Assembly (NCBI GenBank): GCA_023442085.1
Contig: JAEZMT010000010.1
Coordinates: 1 to 9,881, forward strand
DNA from: Pseudomonadota bacterium
GTDB lineage: Bacteria > Pseudomonadota > Alphaproteobacteria > Rhizobiales > Xanthobacteraceae
Reading direction: 5' to 3'
Length of the DNA: 9,881 bases
The notes below the pieces were generated by a model that worked only from the letters and a program-made list of their open reading frames with translations, was not told the origin of the DNA and searched no databases. Below are positions 1 through 6,296 of the stretch, one piece after another (the stretch's first letter is position 1; every line of letters starts with the position of its first letter). A program made the translations under genes and the position numbers.

Positions 1-781
1 CATCGGCGGCGCGGGCCGGGGGGCCGGCCGAATGCGCCGTCGCGCCGGCAGGGGCAGAGGCGGGCGCGGTGCCGGGCGTGGCCGCCGCGCCGTCCGGCTT
101 CTGGCCGGGCAGGTTGTTCAGGCGGAAGTCGAGCTGCACATGGCCCTGGAACAGGGCTCGCGCGCCGCGATCGGTCACGTCGAGCCGGTCGGCGACCAGC
201 TTGCCGTCGAGATAGGTGAAGACCACCGGCTTGGCGGTGGCGATGGTACCGGCCTTGATGTCCACCTGGGCGTCTTCCAGCTTGCCGCCGTAGCCGCCGT
301 TCATGGCGAGATCCACGCCGTCGCCGAGCGTGACGAACTGCTTCTTGGTGTCGAAGCTGCCGGTCTTGGCGTTGACGCTGGCCCAGCCCTTGTCGGCCAG
401 CTCGAGGCGCGCCTCGATGTCGGCGAGTTCTATCACGTCCGGACGGGTCAGGTCCTGAACCGCCGTGCGGGCGGTGATGCGGTAGCCGCGATTGTCGTCG
501 GTGAAGCCGGAGAGCTTGGGCAGCTCCATGGTCAGGCGCGAGCCCGACAAGGTGAGGTGTCCGATATCGAACGGCAGATCGATGGAGAGCTTCAGCCGCG
601 AGAGGATGGATACCGCGCCGATGCCGATGACTGCCACGATGATGGTGAGCGGCACCAGCCGCTTGATCCAGCGCACGCGCGTGCTGTGCCGCCGCGCCTT
701 CCTGAAGTCGGGCGGGGGCGGCGGGGCGAAGGCTTCGGCCTCCCGCGCATCGAAATCGTGTGGCGGCACGTGTCGGTTCAT
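1..781 (-). CDS. lptC: LptC, LPS export ABC transporter periplasmic anchor protein (3' end beyond window)
   Basis: Reading the minus strand from the ATG at 781 gives an uninterrupted frame of 260 codons that runs off the left edge. The protein starts with a cytoplasmic, proline-rich N-terminus (about residues 1-37), has a run of basic residues (R27-R41), then one membrane helix (about 42-60), then a soluble beta-rich periplasmic part. Near residues 190-215 it has the LptC/OstA-type pattern DGKLVADRLDVTD followed by ALFQGHVQ. The visible C-terminus is an Ala/Pro-rich tail. In the known family LptC sits in the inner membrane with LptBFG and passes LPS to LptA. It lies 177 bases downstream of nrnC on the same strand; in related genomes lptA and lptB usually follow, so they are expected just outside the window. 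A modest Shine-Dalgarno (GGAACAGG on the minus strand, 785-792) precedes the start. The assignment is by motif and topology; the neighbourhood supports it. Confidence 0.82.
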   Translation of the reverse strand, partial: MNRHVPPHDFDAREAEAFAPPPPPDFRKARRHSTRVRWIKRLVPLTIIVAVIGIGAVSILSRLKLSIDLPFDIGHLTLSGSRLTMELPKLSGFTDDNRGYRITARTAVQDLTRPDVIELADIEARLELADKGWASVNAKTGSFDTKKQFVTLGDGVDLAMNGGYGGKLEDAQVDIKAGTIATAKPVVFTYLDGKLVADRLDVTDRGARALFQGHVQLDFRLNNLPGQKPDGAAATPGTAPASAPAGATAHSAGPPARAAD

Positions 782-897
782 GGCCCTGTTCCGGCGGCGG
801 GCCTGCCCCGCTGGCGCCTGTTCGCGGCTGCACACCCGCAGAAGCGGGCGTCCGGCGCGTCGCCCCACGCGCGGGGTCCAAGGTGTCCGAAATGGCG

Positions 898-930
898 CCC
901 AGAGGCAAGGGCCGCGCCCAAGCCTCTGGG
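898..930. other. Imperfect hairpin in the nrnC-lptC gap
   Basis: The arms CCCAGAGGC (898-906) and GCCTCTGGG (922-930) are perfectly complementary over 9 bp. Inside them lie an AA/AA internal mismatch and a further GGG/CCC pairing (909-911 with 917-919), around the loop CCGCG. There is no T tract on the minus strand after it, so it is not a convincing intrinsic terminator. It could be an attenuator, a processing site or a protein-binding palindrome in the nrnC-lptC transcript. Confidence 0.5.
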
Positions 931-958
931 ATGCAACGCTTTTATGCGCGCGGCCCGA

Positions 959-1579
959 TCACGAATGGGCGAAGATGTCCTCGTCCGCCCAGCCGGACAG
1001 GTCGAGGGCGGCGCGGGCGGGCAGGAAGGCGAAGCAGGCGGCGGCGAGGCCGGTGCGCCCCTCGCGCGCCAGCATGTCCTCCAGCTTGGCCTTCACCGCG
1101 TGCAGGTGGAGCACGTCCGAGGCGGCATAGGAGAGCTGGGCGTCGGAGAGGTCGGCGGCGCCCCAGTCCGAGCTCTGCTGCTGCTTGGAGATGTCCACGT
1201 TGAGGAGTTCGCGCAGCAGGTCCTTCAGGCCGTGGCGGTCGGTGTAGGTGCGCACCAGCCGCGAGGCGATCTTGGTGCACCACACCGGCTGAGGCATCAC
1301 CTTGAAGGTGTGCTGGAGCACGGCGATGTCGAAGCGGCCGAAATGGAACAGCTTGGTCACGTTCGGATCGGTCAGGAGCCGCACCAGATTGGGCGCGCTG
1401 CCGGGACCGGCGCCCTGCGGGATCTGCACCAGATCGGCGCTGCCGTCGCCATTCGAGAGCTGGACGAGGCACAGCCGGTCGCGGAACGGGTCGAGGCCCA
1501 TGGTCTCGGTGTCGATGGCCACGATGGAGGAGGCCACGAAGTCCGCGGGCAGGTCGCCGCGGTGGAGGCGGATGGTCAT
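959..1579 (-). CDS. nrnC: NrnC-type nano-RNase, DEDDy 3'-5' exoribonuclease (RNase D-like)
   Basis: The protein has 206 residues, which is just a DEDD exonuclease domain with no HRDC domain; true RNase D is nearly twice as long. The catalytic motifs are visible: Exo I DTET (D23, E25), Exo II around HFGRFD (D84), and Exo III YAASD (Y151, D155), so it is the DEDDy subtype. Other stretches, such as RTYTDRHGLKDL (110-121), SKQQQSSDW (131-139) and the ending DIFAHS, match what I recall of alphaproteobacterial NrnC, for example from Bartonella. NrnC forms a ring and finishes RNA decay by cleaving very short oligoribonucleotides, including the pGpG dinucleotide, in bacteria lacking Orn. Automatic pipelines often label it ribonuclease D. 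It starts at the ATG at 1579 with only a weak ribosome binding site. It is the upstream neighbour of lptC and is divergent from the CVNH genes. Confidence 0.85.
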   Translation of the reverse strand: MTIRLHRGDLPADFVASSIVAIDTETMGLDPFRDRLCLVQLSNGDGSADLVQIPQGAGPGSAPNLVRLLTDPNVTKLFHFGRFDIAVLQHTFKVMPQPVWCTKIASRLVRTYTDRHGLKDLLRELLNVDISKQQQSSDWGAADLSDAQLSYAASDVLHLHAVKAKLEDMLAREGRTGLAAACFAFLPARAALDLSGWADEDIFAHS

Positions 1580-1608
1580 CTGTGTCTTTTGCCTTGTTCG
1601 AGCACGGC

Positions 1609-1636
1609 TTTTAGCGAACGCCCGCCCCCCTGTCGA
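1609..1636 (-). promoter_or_regulatory. Candidate sigma70-type promoter for nrnC
   Basis: Read on the minus strand, TCGACA (1636-1631) is followed after 16 bases by CTAAAA (1614-1609). The predicted start would lie about 20-25 bases upstream of the nrnC ATG. Both hexamers are imperfect matches to the consensus, so this is a visual candidate only. Confidence 0.35.
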
Positions 1637-1638
1637 TG

Positions 1639-1678
1639 CCGCAGCGCGGCACGGACGACCCGGTGCGTCGCGCTGCGG
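1639..1678. promoter_or_regulatory. Inverted repeat in the nrnC / CVNH divergent region
   Basis: CCGCAGCGCG (1639-1648) and CGCGCTGCGG (1669-1678) form a perfect 10-bp inverted repeat spaced by 20 bases. An inner GCAC/GTGC pairing (1649-1652 with 1663-1666) extends it. It lies upstream of the candidate nrnC promoter and about 50 bases before the first CVNH start. It may be an operator or an RNA hairpin; GC-rich chance pairing is possible. Confidence 0.3.
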
Positions 1679-1730
1679 GCCGTGCTAGAAGCGGCGCCAT
1701 TCGAAATCGGGAGAGCTTGGGGGGATCTTG

Positions 1731-2405
1731 ATGCGTTCGTTCTTCGTCGCGGGCCTTGCCGGCCTGCTGGTCGCGCTCGGCCTTGCGGCCGCCGCCACCG
1801 TTGCCACCACCTCCGTCGCAGAAGCCCAGCCGCTGCCGCCCGGGAGCTACCTGCGCAGCTGTCGCGACGTGCAGACCCGCGGCCCCAACCTTGTCGCCTT
1901 CTGCGCCACCCGCAACGGCCAGTGGGTGCCGGCGCGGCTGAACGACTTCCCCACCTGCCGGGGCGACATCTCCAACCAGAACGGCCAGCTGTGGTGCGAA
2001 CGGCGCCCTGGGCCTCCGCCCATGCCGAACCCCGGCTTCGGTCCTCCCGGCTCCTATCGCCAGACCTGCAACCGCGTGGAATTCCGCAACGGCGTGCTGA
2101 GCGCCTTCTGCCGCACCCGCGCCGGCAATTTCCAGCCCTCCGTGCTGAACACCCTGACCTGCCAGCCGGGGACCGACATCTCCAACCAGGACGGCACCCT
2201 GTGGTGCCAGCGCCGGCAGTCCCTGCAGCCGCCTCCGGGCAGCTACATGCGCACCTGCCGCAACATCTCGGTGGGCGGCGCGGGCATGCTGCGGGCCCAG
2301 TGCCAGCGGGTGAACGGCTCCTGGAACCCGACGGCGCTGAACCTCAATGCCTGCGGCCGCTCCCGCGACATCTCCAACCAGAACGGCAATCTCGCCTGCT
2401 TCTGA
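1731..2405 (+). CDS. Secreted protein with three CVNH (cyanovirin-N homology) repeats
   Basis: I chose the ATG at 1731 (224 residues) over the TTG one codon earlier because GGGGGGA (1719-1725) sits 5 bases upstream. A Sec signal peptide covers residues 1-32, with likely cleavage after AEA, so the mature protein is probably periplasmic or secreted. Three repeats of about 55 residues follow: 36-91, 105-161 and 167-224. Each fits P-x-G-S-Y-x-x-(S/T)-C-(R/N), then L-x-A-x-C, then G-(x)W/F, then C-x(3-5)-DISNQ(N/D)G-x-L-x-C. This is the cyanovirin-N repeat pattern. CVNH proteins bind high-mannose-type sugars in known members; the ligand here is unknown. Each repeat has four cysteines, whereas classic cyanovirin-N has two, implying an extra disulfide. 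A proline-rich linker (about 92-104) separates repeat 1 from repeats 2-3. A paralogue follows downstream, beyond a terminator. The family call is firm; the biological role is not known. Confidence 0.85.
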   Translation: MRSFFVAGLAGLLVALGLAAAATVATTSVAEAQPLPPGSYLRSCRDVQTRGPNLVAFCATRNGQWVPARLNDFPTCRGDISNQNGQLWCERRPGPPPMPNPGFGPPGSYRQTCNRVEFRNGVLSAFCRTRAGNFQPSVLNTLTCQPGTDISNQDGTLWCQRRQSLQPPPGSYMRTCRNISVGGAGMLRAQCQRVNGSWNPTALNLNACGRSRDISNQNGNLACF

Positions 2406-2426
2406 GCGGGACCTGACACAACGACG

Positions 2427-2455
2427 AAGGGGCGCTCCGGCGCCCCTTTTTCTTT
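2427..2455 (+). terminator. Rho-independent terminator after the first CVNH gene
   Basis: GGGGCGC (2429-2435) pairs perfectly with GCGCCCC (2440-2446) around the 4-base loop TCCG, and TTTTTCTTT follows directly (2447-2455). The stem can be lengthened by AA/TT. It lies 22 bases after the stop of the three-repeat gene, so the two CVNH genes are probably transcribed separately, or the second gene depends on read-through. Confidence 0.9.
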
Positions 2456-2532
2456 GTGCCGCTGCGGCAAGCCCGGACGTTTTCTGTTATGCCTCGCGCG
2501 GTATTTCGATGCCGATTCGGGGAGGCTCCGGC

Positions 2533-3675
2533 ATGTTCTTCCGTGCAGCTCTGAAGCGTCTTGCCGGCGGGATCATCCTCGCATCCGCCCTCACCGCCGC
2601 CCCGGCCATGGCCCAGCAAGGCGTGCCGCAGGGCAGCTATCTGGAGAGCTGCCGGCAGGTGCAGGTGCGCTGGGGGAAGGATCTCGCCGCCTTCTGCGCC
2701 ACCCGCGCGGGCGAATGGGTGGTCTCGCGCCTCGACGACTTCCCCTCCTGCGGCGGCGACATCGCCAACCGCAACGGCCAGCTCGTCTGCCGCGACATGC
2801 CGGCGCCGGGATCGCTCTACGGCACCCTTGCGCCGCCACCACCCGCGCGCCCCCAGCCGCCGGCCCCGCCGCCCGTGGTCCAGCGCCCGCCGGCCGGCAC
2901 CTATACGTCCTCCTGCCGCGACCTGAAGCTGGAAGGCAGCTGGCTCTCCGCCACCTGCCACGACGGCTGGGGCAACTGGCGCGAGGCCGGCCTCTCCCTC
3001 ACCGGCTGCCCCCTCGGCGCGGACATCGCCAATGTGGAAGGCCGGCTCGCCTGCCGCTCCTTCACCTCCCAGCACGCGGGCGACTATCCCCCGCCCGGCT
3101 CCTATCAGGAGACCTGCCGGGACGTGTCGCTCGAATCCGGCACCCTGCGCGGCACCTGCCTGAGCCGTCGGGGCGCGTGGCTCTCCTCCTCGCTCTATCT
3201 CTCCTGGTGCAGCAACCGCGAGGTGGTGAACGACGACGGCATCCTGCGCTGCGCATCCGCCGTGTCGTCCTCCGCATCGGGCTGGAACACGACGCCCGCG
3301 CCCTACGGTTCCTACCGCTCCACCTGCCGGGACGTGACGGTCAGCGGCGGCTTCCTGCGGGCCATGTGCCAGGATCGCGGCGGCACTTGGCGCACTTCGA
3401 TACCGCTCCAGCTGTCCCAATGCCTCCAGGGCGCGGACATCTACAACGACAACAGCGACCTGCGCTGCTCCCGTGCCGGCTCCTCCGGCTTCAGCGACCG
3501 CCCGCCGCCCGGCTCCTACATGGCGAGCTGCCGCGACATCCGCGTGGTGGCGGGCTGGCTGAAGGCCTCCTGCCAGGACCGCAACGGCCGCTGGTCCGAG
3601 GCCACGACCGCCGTATCCTGGTGCAGCCCGGGCCGCGACATCGCCAACGACAACGGGCGGCTGACCTGTCGCTAG
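2533..3675 (+). CDS. Secreted protein with five CVNH (cyanovirin-N homology) repeats
   Basis: The start is placed at the ATG at 2533 (380 residues) because GGGGAGG (2519-2525) lies 7 bases upstream. An in-frame ATG at 2509 would lengthen the N-terminus by 8 residues but has no such site. The signal peptide spans residues 1-27, with cleavage after AMA. Five CVNH repeats follow at about 32-88, 119-174, 186-240, 257-312 and 324-380, each with four cysteines and a GSY/GTY opening. Repeat 1 is separated from the other four by a long proline-rich linker (about 89-117). Repeat 1 closely resembles repeat 1 of the upstream gene: about 36 of 52 aligned positions are identical, counted by eye. The usual D-I-x-N-x-N-G motif is degenerate in repeat 3 (REVVNDDG) and repeat 4 (DIYNDNSD), so those sites may differ in ligand binding. 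It is likely a periplasmic or extracellular multivalent lectin-like protein; its ligand is unknown. Confidence 0.85.
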   Translation: MFFRAALKRLAGGIILASALTAAPAMAQQGVPQGSYLESCRQVQVRWGKDLAAFCATRAGEWVVSRLDDFPSCGGDIANRNGQLVCRDMPAPGSLYGTLAPPPPARPQPPAPPPVVQRPPAGTYTSSCRDLKLEGSWLSATCHDGWGNWREAGLSLTGCPLGADIANVEGRLACRSFTSQHAGDYPPPGSYQETCRDVSLESGTLRGTCLSRRGAWLSSSLYLSWCSNREVVNDDGILRCASAVSSSASGWNTTPAPYGSYRSTCRDVTVSGGFLRAMCQDRGGTWRTSIPLQLSQCLQGADIYNDNSDLRCSRAGSSGFSDRPPPGSYMASCRDIRVVAGWLKASCQDRNGRWSEATTAVSWCSPGRDIANDNGRLTCR

Positions 3676-3721
3676 GGCGCGATCCGAGCGGCTTGAATCA
3701 AGCCGCTCGGTGAATCGCCCT
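3674..3721. other. Long two-part hairpin after the second CVNH gene
   Basis: CCGAGCGGCTT (3684-3694) and AAGCCGCTCGG (3700-3710) are perfectly complementary around a 5-base GAATC loop. An outer AGGGCG/CGCCCT pairing (3674-3679 with 3716-3721) brackets a small internal loop and begins inside the TAG stop codon. No T tract of useful length follows. It may serve as a terminator or mRNA 3' stabiliser, but its layered symmetry also resembles dispersed intergenic palindromes found in many copies in some rhizobial genomes. Confidence 0.6.
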
Positions 3722-3785
3722 CTAATTCCAAGAGAGAATGCGTCAGCCGCGGTCGTCAGCCGCGCGGGTCTTCCCCAGCCCCAAC

Positions 3786-3813
3786 GTGACAGCGCCCCAT
3801 TGCTCGGCTATGG
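3786..3813 (+). promoter_or_regulatory. Candidate sigma70-type promoter for tex
   Basis: GTGACA (3786-3791) and CTATGG (3808-3813) are separated by 16 bases. The expected transcript start is about 30 bases before the tex ATG, leaving room for the ribosome binding site GAGAGGA at 3834-3840. The -10 match is poor, so confidence is low. Confidence 0.3.
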
Positions 3814-3849
3814 GCGTGCCCCCGTCACCGCAGGAGAGGATGAGACCCC

Positions 3850-6234
3850 ATGGCCGCCGCACCGCAGGGCAACGCAGACGCCATCGCCCGCCTCATCGCC
3901 GCCGAGATCAATGCCCGCCCGGCGCAGGTCACGGCGGCCGTCTCCCTGATCGACGAAGGCGCCACCGTTCCCTTCATCGCCCGCTACCGCAAGGAGGTGA
4001 CGGGCGGCCTCGACGACACCCAGCTGCGCACGCTGGAAGAGCGCCTCTCCTACCTGCGCGAGCTGGAAAGCCGCCGCGCCGCCGTGCTCTCCTCCATCGA
4101 CGGGCAGGGCAAGCTCTCCGACGAGCTGCGCGGCAAGATCGAGGCCGCCACCACCAAGGCGGAGCTGGAAGACCTCTATCTCCCCTACAAGCCCAAGCGC
4201 CGCACCAAGGCGGAGATCGCCCGCGAGAAGGGCCTCGGGCCTCTCGCGGACGCGATCCTGGCGGATCGCTCCGTTCCTCCCGCAACGCGCGCGGCCGCCT
4301 TCCTCAATGAGCAGGTGGCGGACATCAAGGCGGCGCTGGACGGCGCCCGCGACATTCTCGTGGAAACCTTCGCCGAGAATGCCGAGCTGGTGGGCCGCCT
4401 GCGCGGGCACCTCAAGGCCAGCGCCATGCTCAAGGCCAAGGTGGCCGAGGGGAAGGAGGAGGCCGGCGCCAAGTTCCGCGACTATTTCGACCATTCCGAG
4501 AAATGGGCCACCGCTCCCAGCCACCGCGTGCTCGCCATGCTGCGCGGGCGCAACGAGGAGATGCTGACCCTCGACCTGGTGGTGGACGAGGATGCCACCA
4601 CCCCGGTGAAGCCGGCCGAGCGCATCGTCGCCGAGGCCTATGACATCCCCCTCGCCAATGGCGCCCCGGCCGATTCCTTTTTGCTGGATGTGGCGCGCTG
4701 GGCGTGGCGGGTGAAGCTCTCGCTGCACCTCACCGTGGAGCTGATGAGTGAGATGCGCGAGCGGGCGGAGGAGGAGGCCATCCGCGTCTTCGCCCGCAAT
4801 CTCAAGGACCTGCTGCTCGCCGCCCCGGCCGGCTCGCGCGCCACCATGGGGCTCGATCCGGGCATCCGCACCGGCGTGAAGGTGGCGGTGGTGGACGGCA
4901 CGGGCAAGCTCATCGCCACGTCCACCGTCTATCCCTTCCAGCCGCGCAACGACGTGCAGGGCGCCATGGCGGAGCTGGCGCACCTCATCCGCCGCCACAA
5001 TGTGGAACTGATCGCCATCGGCAACGGCACGGCGAGCCGCGAGACGGACAAGCTCGCCGCCGACCTCATCGCCGCTTTGCCACCGGATGCTTCCGGGAAA
5101 AAGCCCATCAAGGTGGTGGTGAGCGAGGCCGGCGCCTCGGTCTATTCCGCCTCCGCCACCGCCGCTGCCGAGATGCCGGACATCGACGTGTCCCTGCGCG
5201 GCGCCGTCTCCATCGCCCGCCGCCTCCAGGACCCGCTGGCGGAACTGGTGAAGATCGAGCCCAAGGCCATCGGCGTCGGCCAGTACCAGCACGACGTGGA
5301 CCAAGCGCGCCTCGCGAAAGCTCTCGATGCGGTGGTGGAGGATGCGGTGAACGCCGTGGGCGTGGACCTCAACACCGCCTCCGCCTCGCTGCTCGCCCGC
5401 GTGTCGGGCCTCGGCGCCTCGCTGGCGGAGGCCATCGTGGCCCATCGCAATTCGGTGGGGGCGTTCAAGACCCGCAAGGAATTGCTGAAGGTCGCCCGCC
5501 TCGGCCCGCGCACCTTCGAGCTGGCCGCCGGCTTCCTGCGCATCCCGGACGGGGCCGAGCCGCTGGATGCCTCCGCCGTGCATCCGGAAGCCTATGAGGT
5601 GGCGAAGAAGATCGTCGCCGCCTGCGGGCGCGACGTGCGCCAGATCATGGGCGACACGGCGGCGCTGAAGGCGCTGGACCCGCGCGCCTTCGTGGACGAG
5701 CGCTTCGGCCTGCCCACCGTGCGCGACATCCTCACCGAGCTGGAAAAGCCCGGCCGCGACCCGCGCCCCGCCTTCAAGACCGCCACCTTCGCCGAGGGGG
5801 TCCACGAGATGAGCGACCTCAAGCCCGGCATGGTGCTGGAAGGCACGGTGACCAACGTCGCCGCCTTTGGCGCCTTCGTGGACATCGGCGTCCATCAGGA
5901 CGGGCTGGTCCACGTCTCGGCGCTGGCCGACCGCTTCGTGAAGGACCCGCACGAGGTGGTGAAGGCCGGCGACGTGGTGAAGGTGCGAGTCGTGGAGGTG
6001 GACGTGAAGCGCAAGCGCATCGCCCTTTCCATGCGCAGGGACGATGCCAGCGCCTCCCGCCCCGCCGGCGGGCGGCCGGAGCAGCCGCGCCAAGACGGGC
6101 GCGGCAACGACTTCAGGAGCAACGACGCCCGCCGCCCGCAGCAGGGCAAGCCGGCCGACAAGGGCGGGGACAGGGGCGGAAACGGCGCCTTTGGCGCAGC
6201 GCTGGCCGAGGCCATGCGGCGCAAGGGCCAATAG
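3850..6234 (+). CDS. tex: Tex, RNA-binding transcription accessory protein (YqgF/HhH/S1)
   Basis: The protein has 794 residues, the usual length for Tex. In order it shows a helical N-terminal Tex domain (about 1-320, with VPFIARYRKEVTGGLDD near 38-54 and DLYLPYKPKRRTKAEIA near 108-124), a YqgF/RNase H-like domain opening with TMGLDPGIRTG (D336), a helix-hairpin-helix region (about 508-565, NTAS...GLGASLAEAIVAHR), and an S1 RNA-binding domain (about 658-728, KPGMVLEGTVTNVAAFGAFVD). The last 66 residues are a Gly/Arg/Asn/Gln-rich low-complexity tail ending AEAMRRKGQ. Tex binds nucleic acid, associates with transcription and is the bacterial relative of Spt6; it acts in the cytoplasm and affects expression of toxins and stress genes in several species. 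The ATG at 3850 has a Shine-Dalgarno (GAGAGGA) 9 bases upstream. It appears to be a single-gene unit, converging with the small membrane protein gene downstream. Confidence 0.96.
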   Translation: MAAAPQGNADAIARLIAAEINARPAQVTAAVSLIDEGATVPFIARYRKEVTGGLDDTQLRTLEERLSYLRELESRRAAVLSSIDGQGKLSDELRGKIEAATTKAELEDLYLPYKPKRRTKAEIAREKGLGPLADAILADRSVPPATRAAAFLNEQVADIKAALDGARDILVETFAENAELVGRLRGHLKASAMLKAKVAEGKEEAGAKFRDYFDHSEKWATAPSHRVLAMLRGRNEEMLTLDLVVDEDATTPVKPAERIVAEAYDIPLANGAPADSFLLDVARWAWRVKLSLHLTVELMSEMRERAEEEAIRVFARNLKDLLLAAPAGSRATMGLDPGIRTGVKVAVVDGTGKLIATSTVYPFQPRNDVQGAMAELAHLIRRHNVELIAIGNGTASRETDKLAADLIAALPPDASGKKPIKVVVSEAGASVYSASATAAAEMPDIDVSLRGAVSIARRLQDPLAELVKIEPKAIGVGQYQHDVDQARLAKALDAVVEDAVNAVGVDLNTASASLLARVSGLGASLAEAIVAHRNSVGAFKTRKELLKVARLGPRTFELAAGFLRIPDGAEPLDASAVHPEAYEVAKKIVAACGRDVRQIMGDTAALKALDPRAFVDERFGLPTVRDILTELEKPGRDPRPAFKTATFAEGVHEMSDLKPGMVLEGTVTNVAAFGAFVDIGVHQDGLVHVSALADRFVKDPHEVVKAGDVVKVRVVEVDVKRKRIALSMRRDDASASRPAGGRPEQPRQDGRGNDFRSNDARRPQQGKPADKGGDRGGNGAFGAALAEAMRRKGQ

Positions 6235-6239
6235 GCCCC

Positions 6240-6271
6240 AAACGAAAACGGCCGGGCTCCGAGCCCGGCCG
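6240..6271 (-). terminator. Terminator of the small membrane protein gene, possibly bidirectional
   Basis: CGGCCGGGCT (6249-6258) and AGCCCGGCCG (6262-6271) form a perfect 10-bp stem with a 3-base loop. On the minus strand it is followed by TTTTCGTTT, a good U-tract, so it fits the gene at 6297-6596. On the plus strand, where it sits 14 bases after the tex stop, the following bases (CGTTCACTC) are less T-rich, so it may terminate tex more weakly. Confidence 0.8.
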
Positions 6272-6296
6272 CGTTCACTCAAGCGTTAAGGACGCC

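Noticed and set aside
32..2416. A 794-codon open frame on the plus strand across lptC, nrnC and the first CVNH gene
   Set aside because: It runs antisense to two well-supported genes and out of frame with a third. Long chance frames are expected in GC-rich DNA, and the translation is low-complexity with no recognisable domain.
2347..2532. N-terminal extension of the five-repeat CVNH protein back to 2347
   Set aside because: It would overlap the end of the upstream gene and read through its terminator, and would bury the signal peptide. The ATG at 2533 has a good ribosome binding site.
2344..3420. A 358-codon minus-strand frame opposite the five-repeat CVNH gene
   Set aside because: It is the reverse reading of a repeat gene with strong protein-level periodicity in the other strand, and has no ribosome binding site or domain.
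1836..3672. CRISPR-like or DNA tandem repeat array over the CVNH region
   Set aside because: The periodicity is at protein level (about 55-70 codons) with diverged DNA and no uniform short repeat-spacer pattern.
3808..6282. An 824-codon open frame on the minus strand opposite tex
   Set aside because: It is the antisense shadow of tex. Its His/Gly/Ala/Val-rich translation has no domain pattern, while tex shows all expected motifs.
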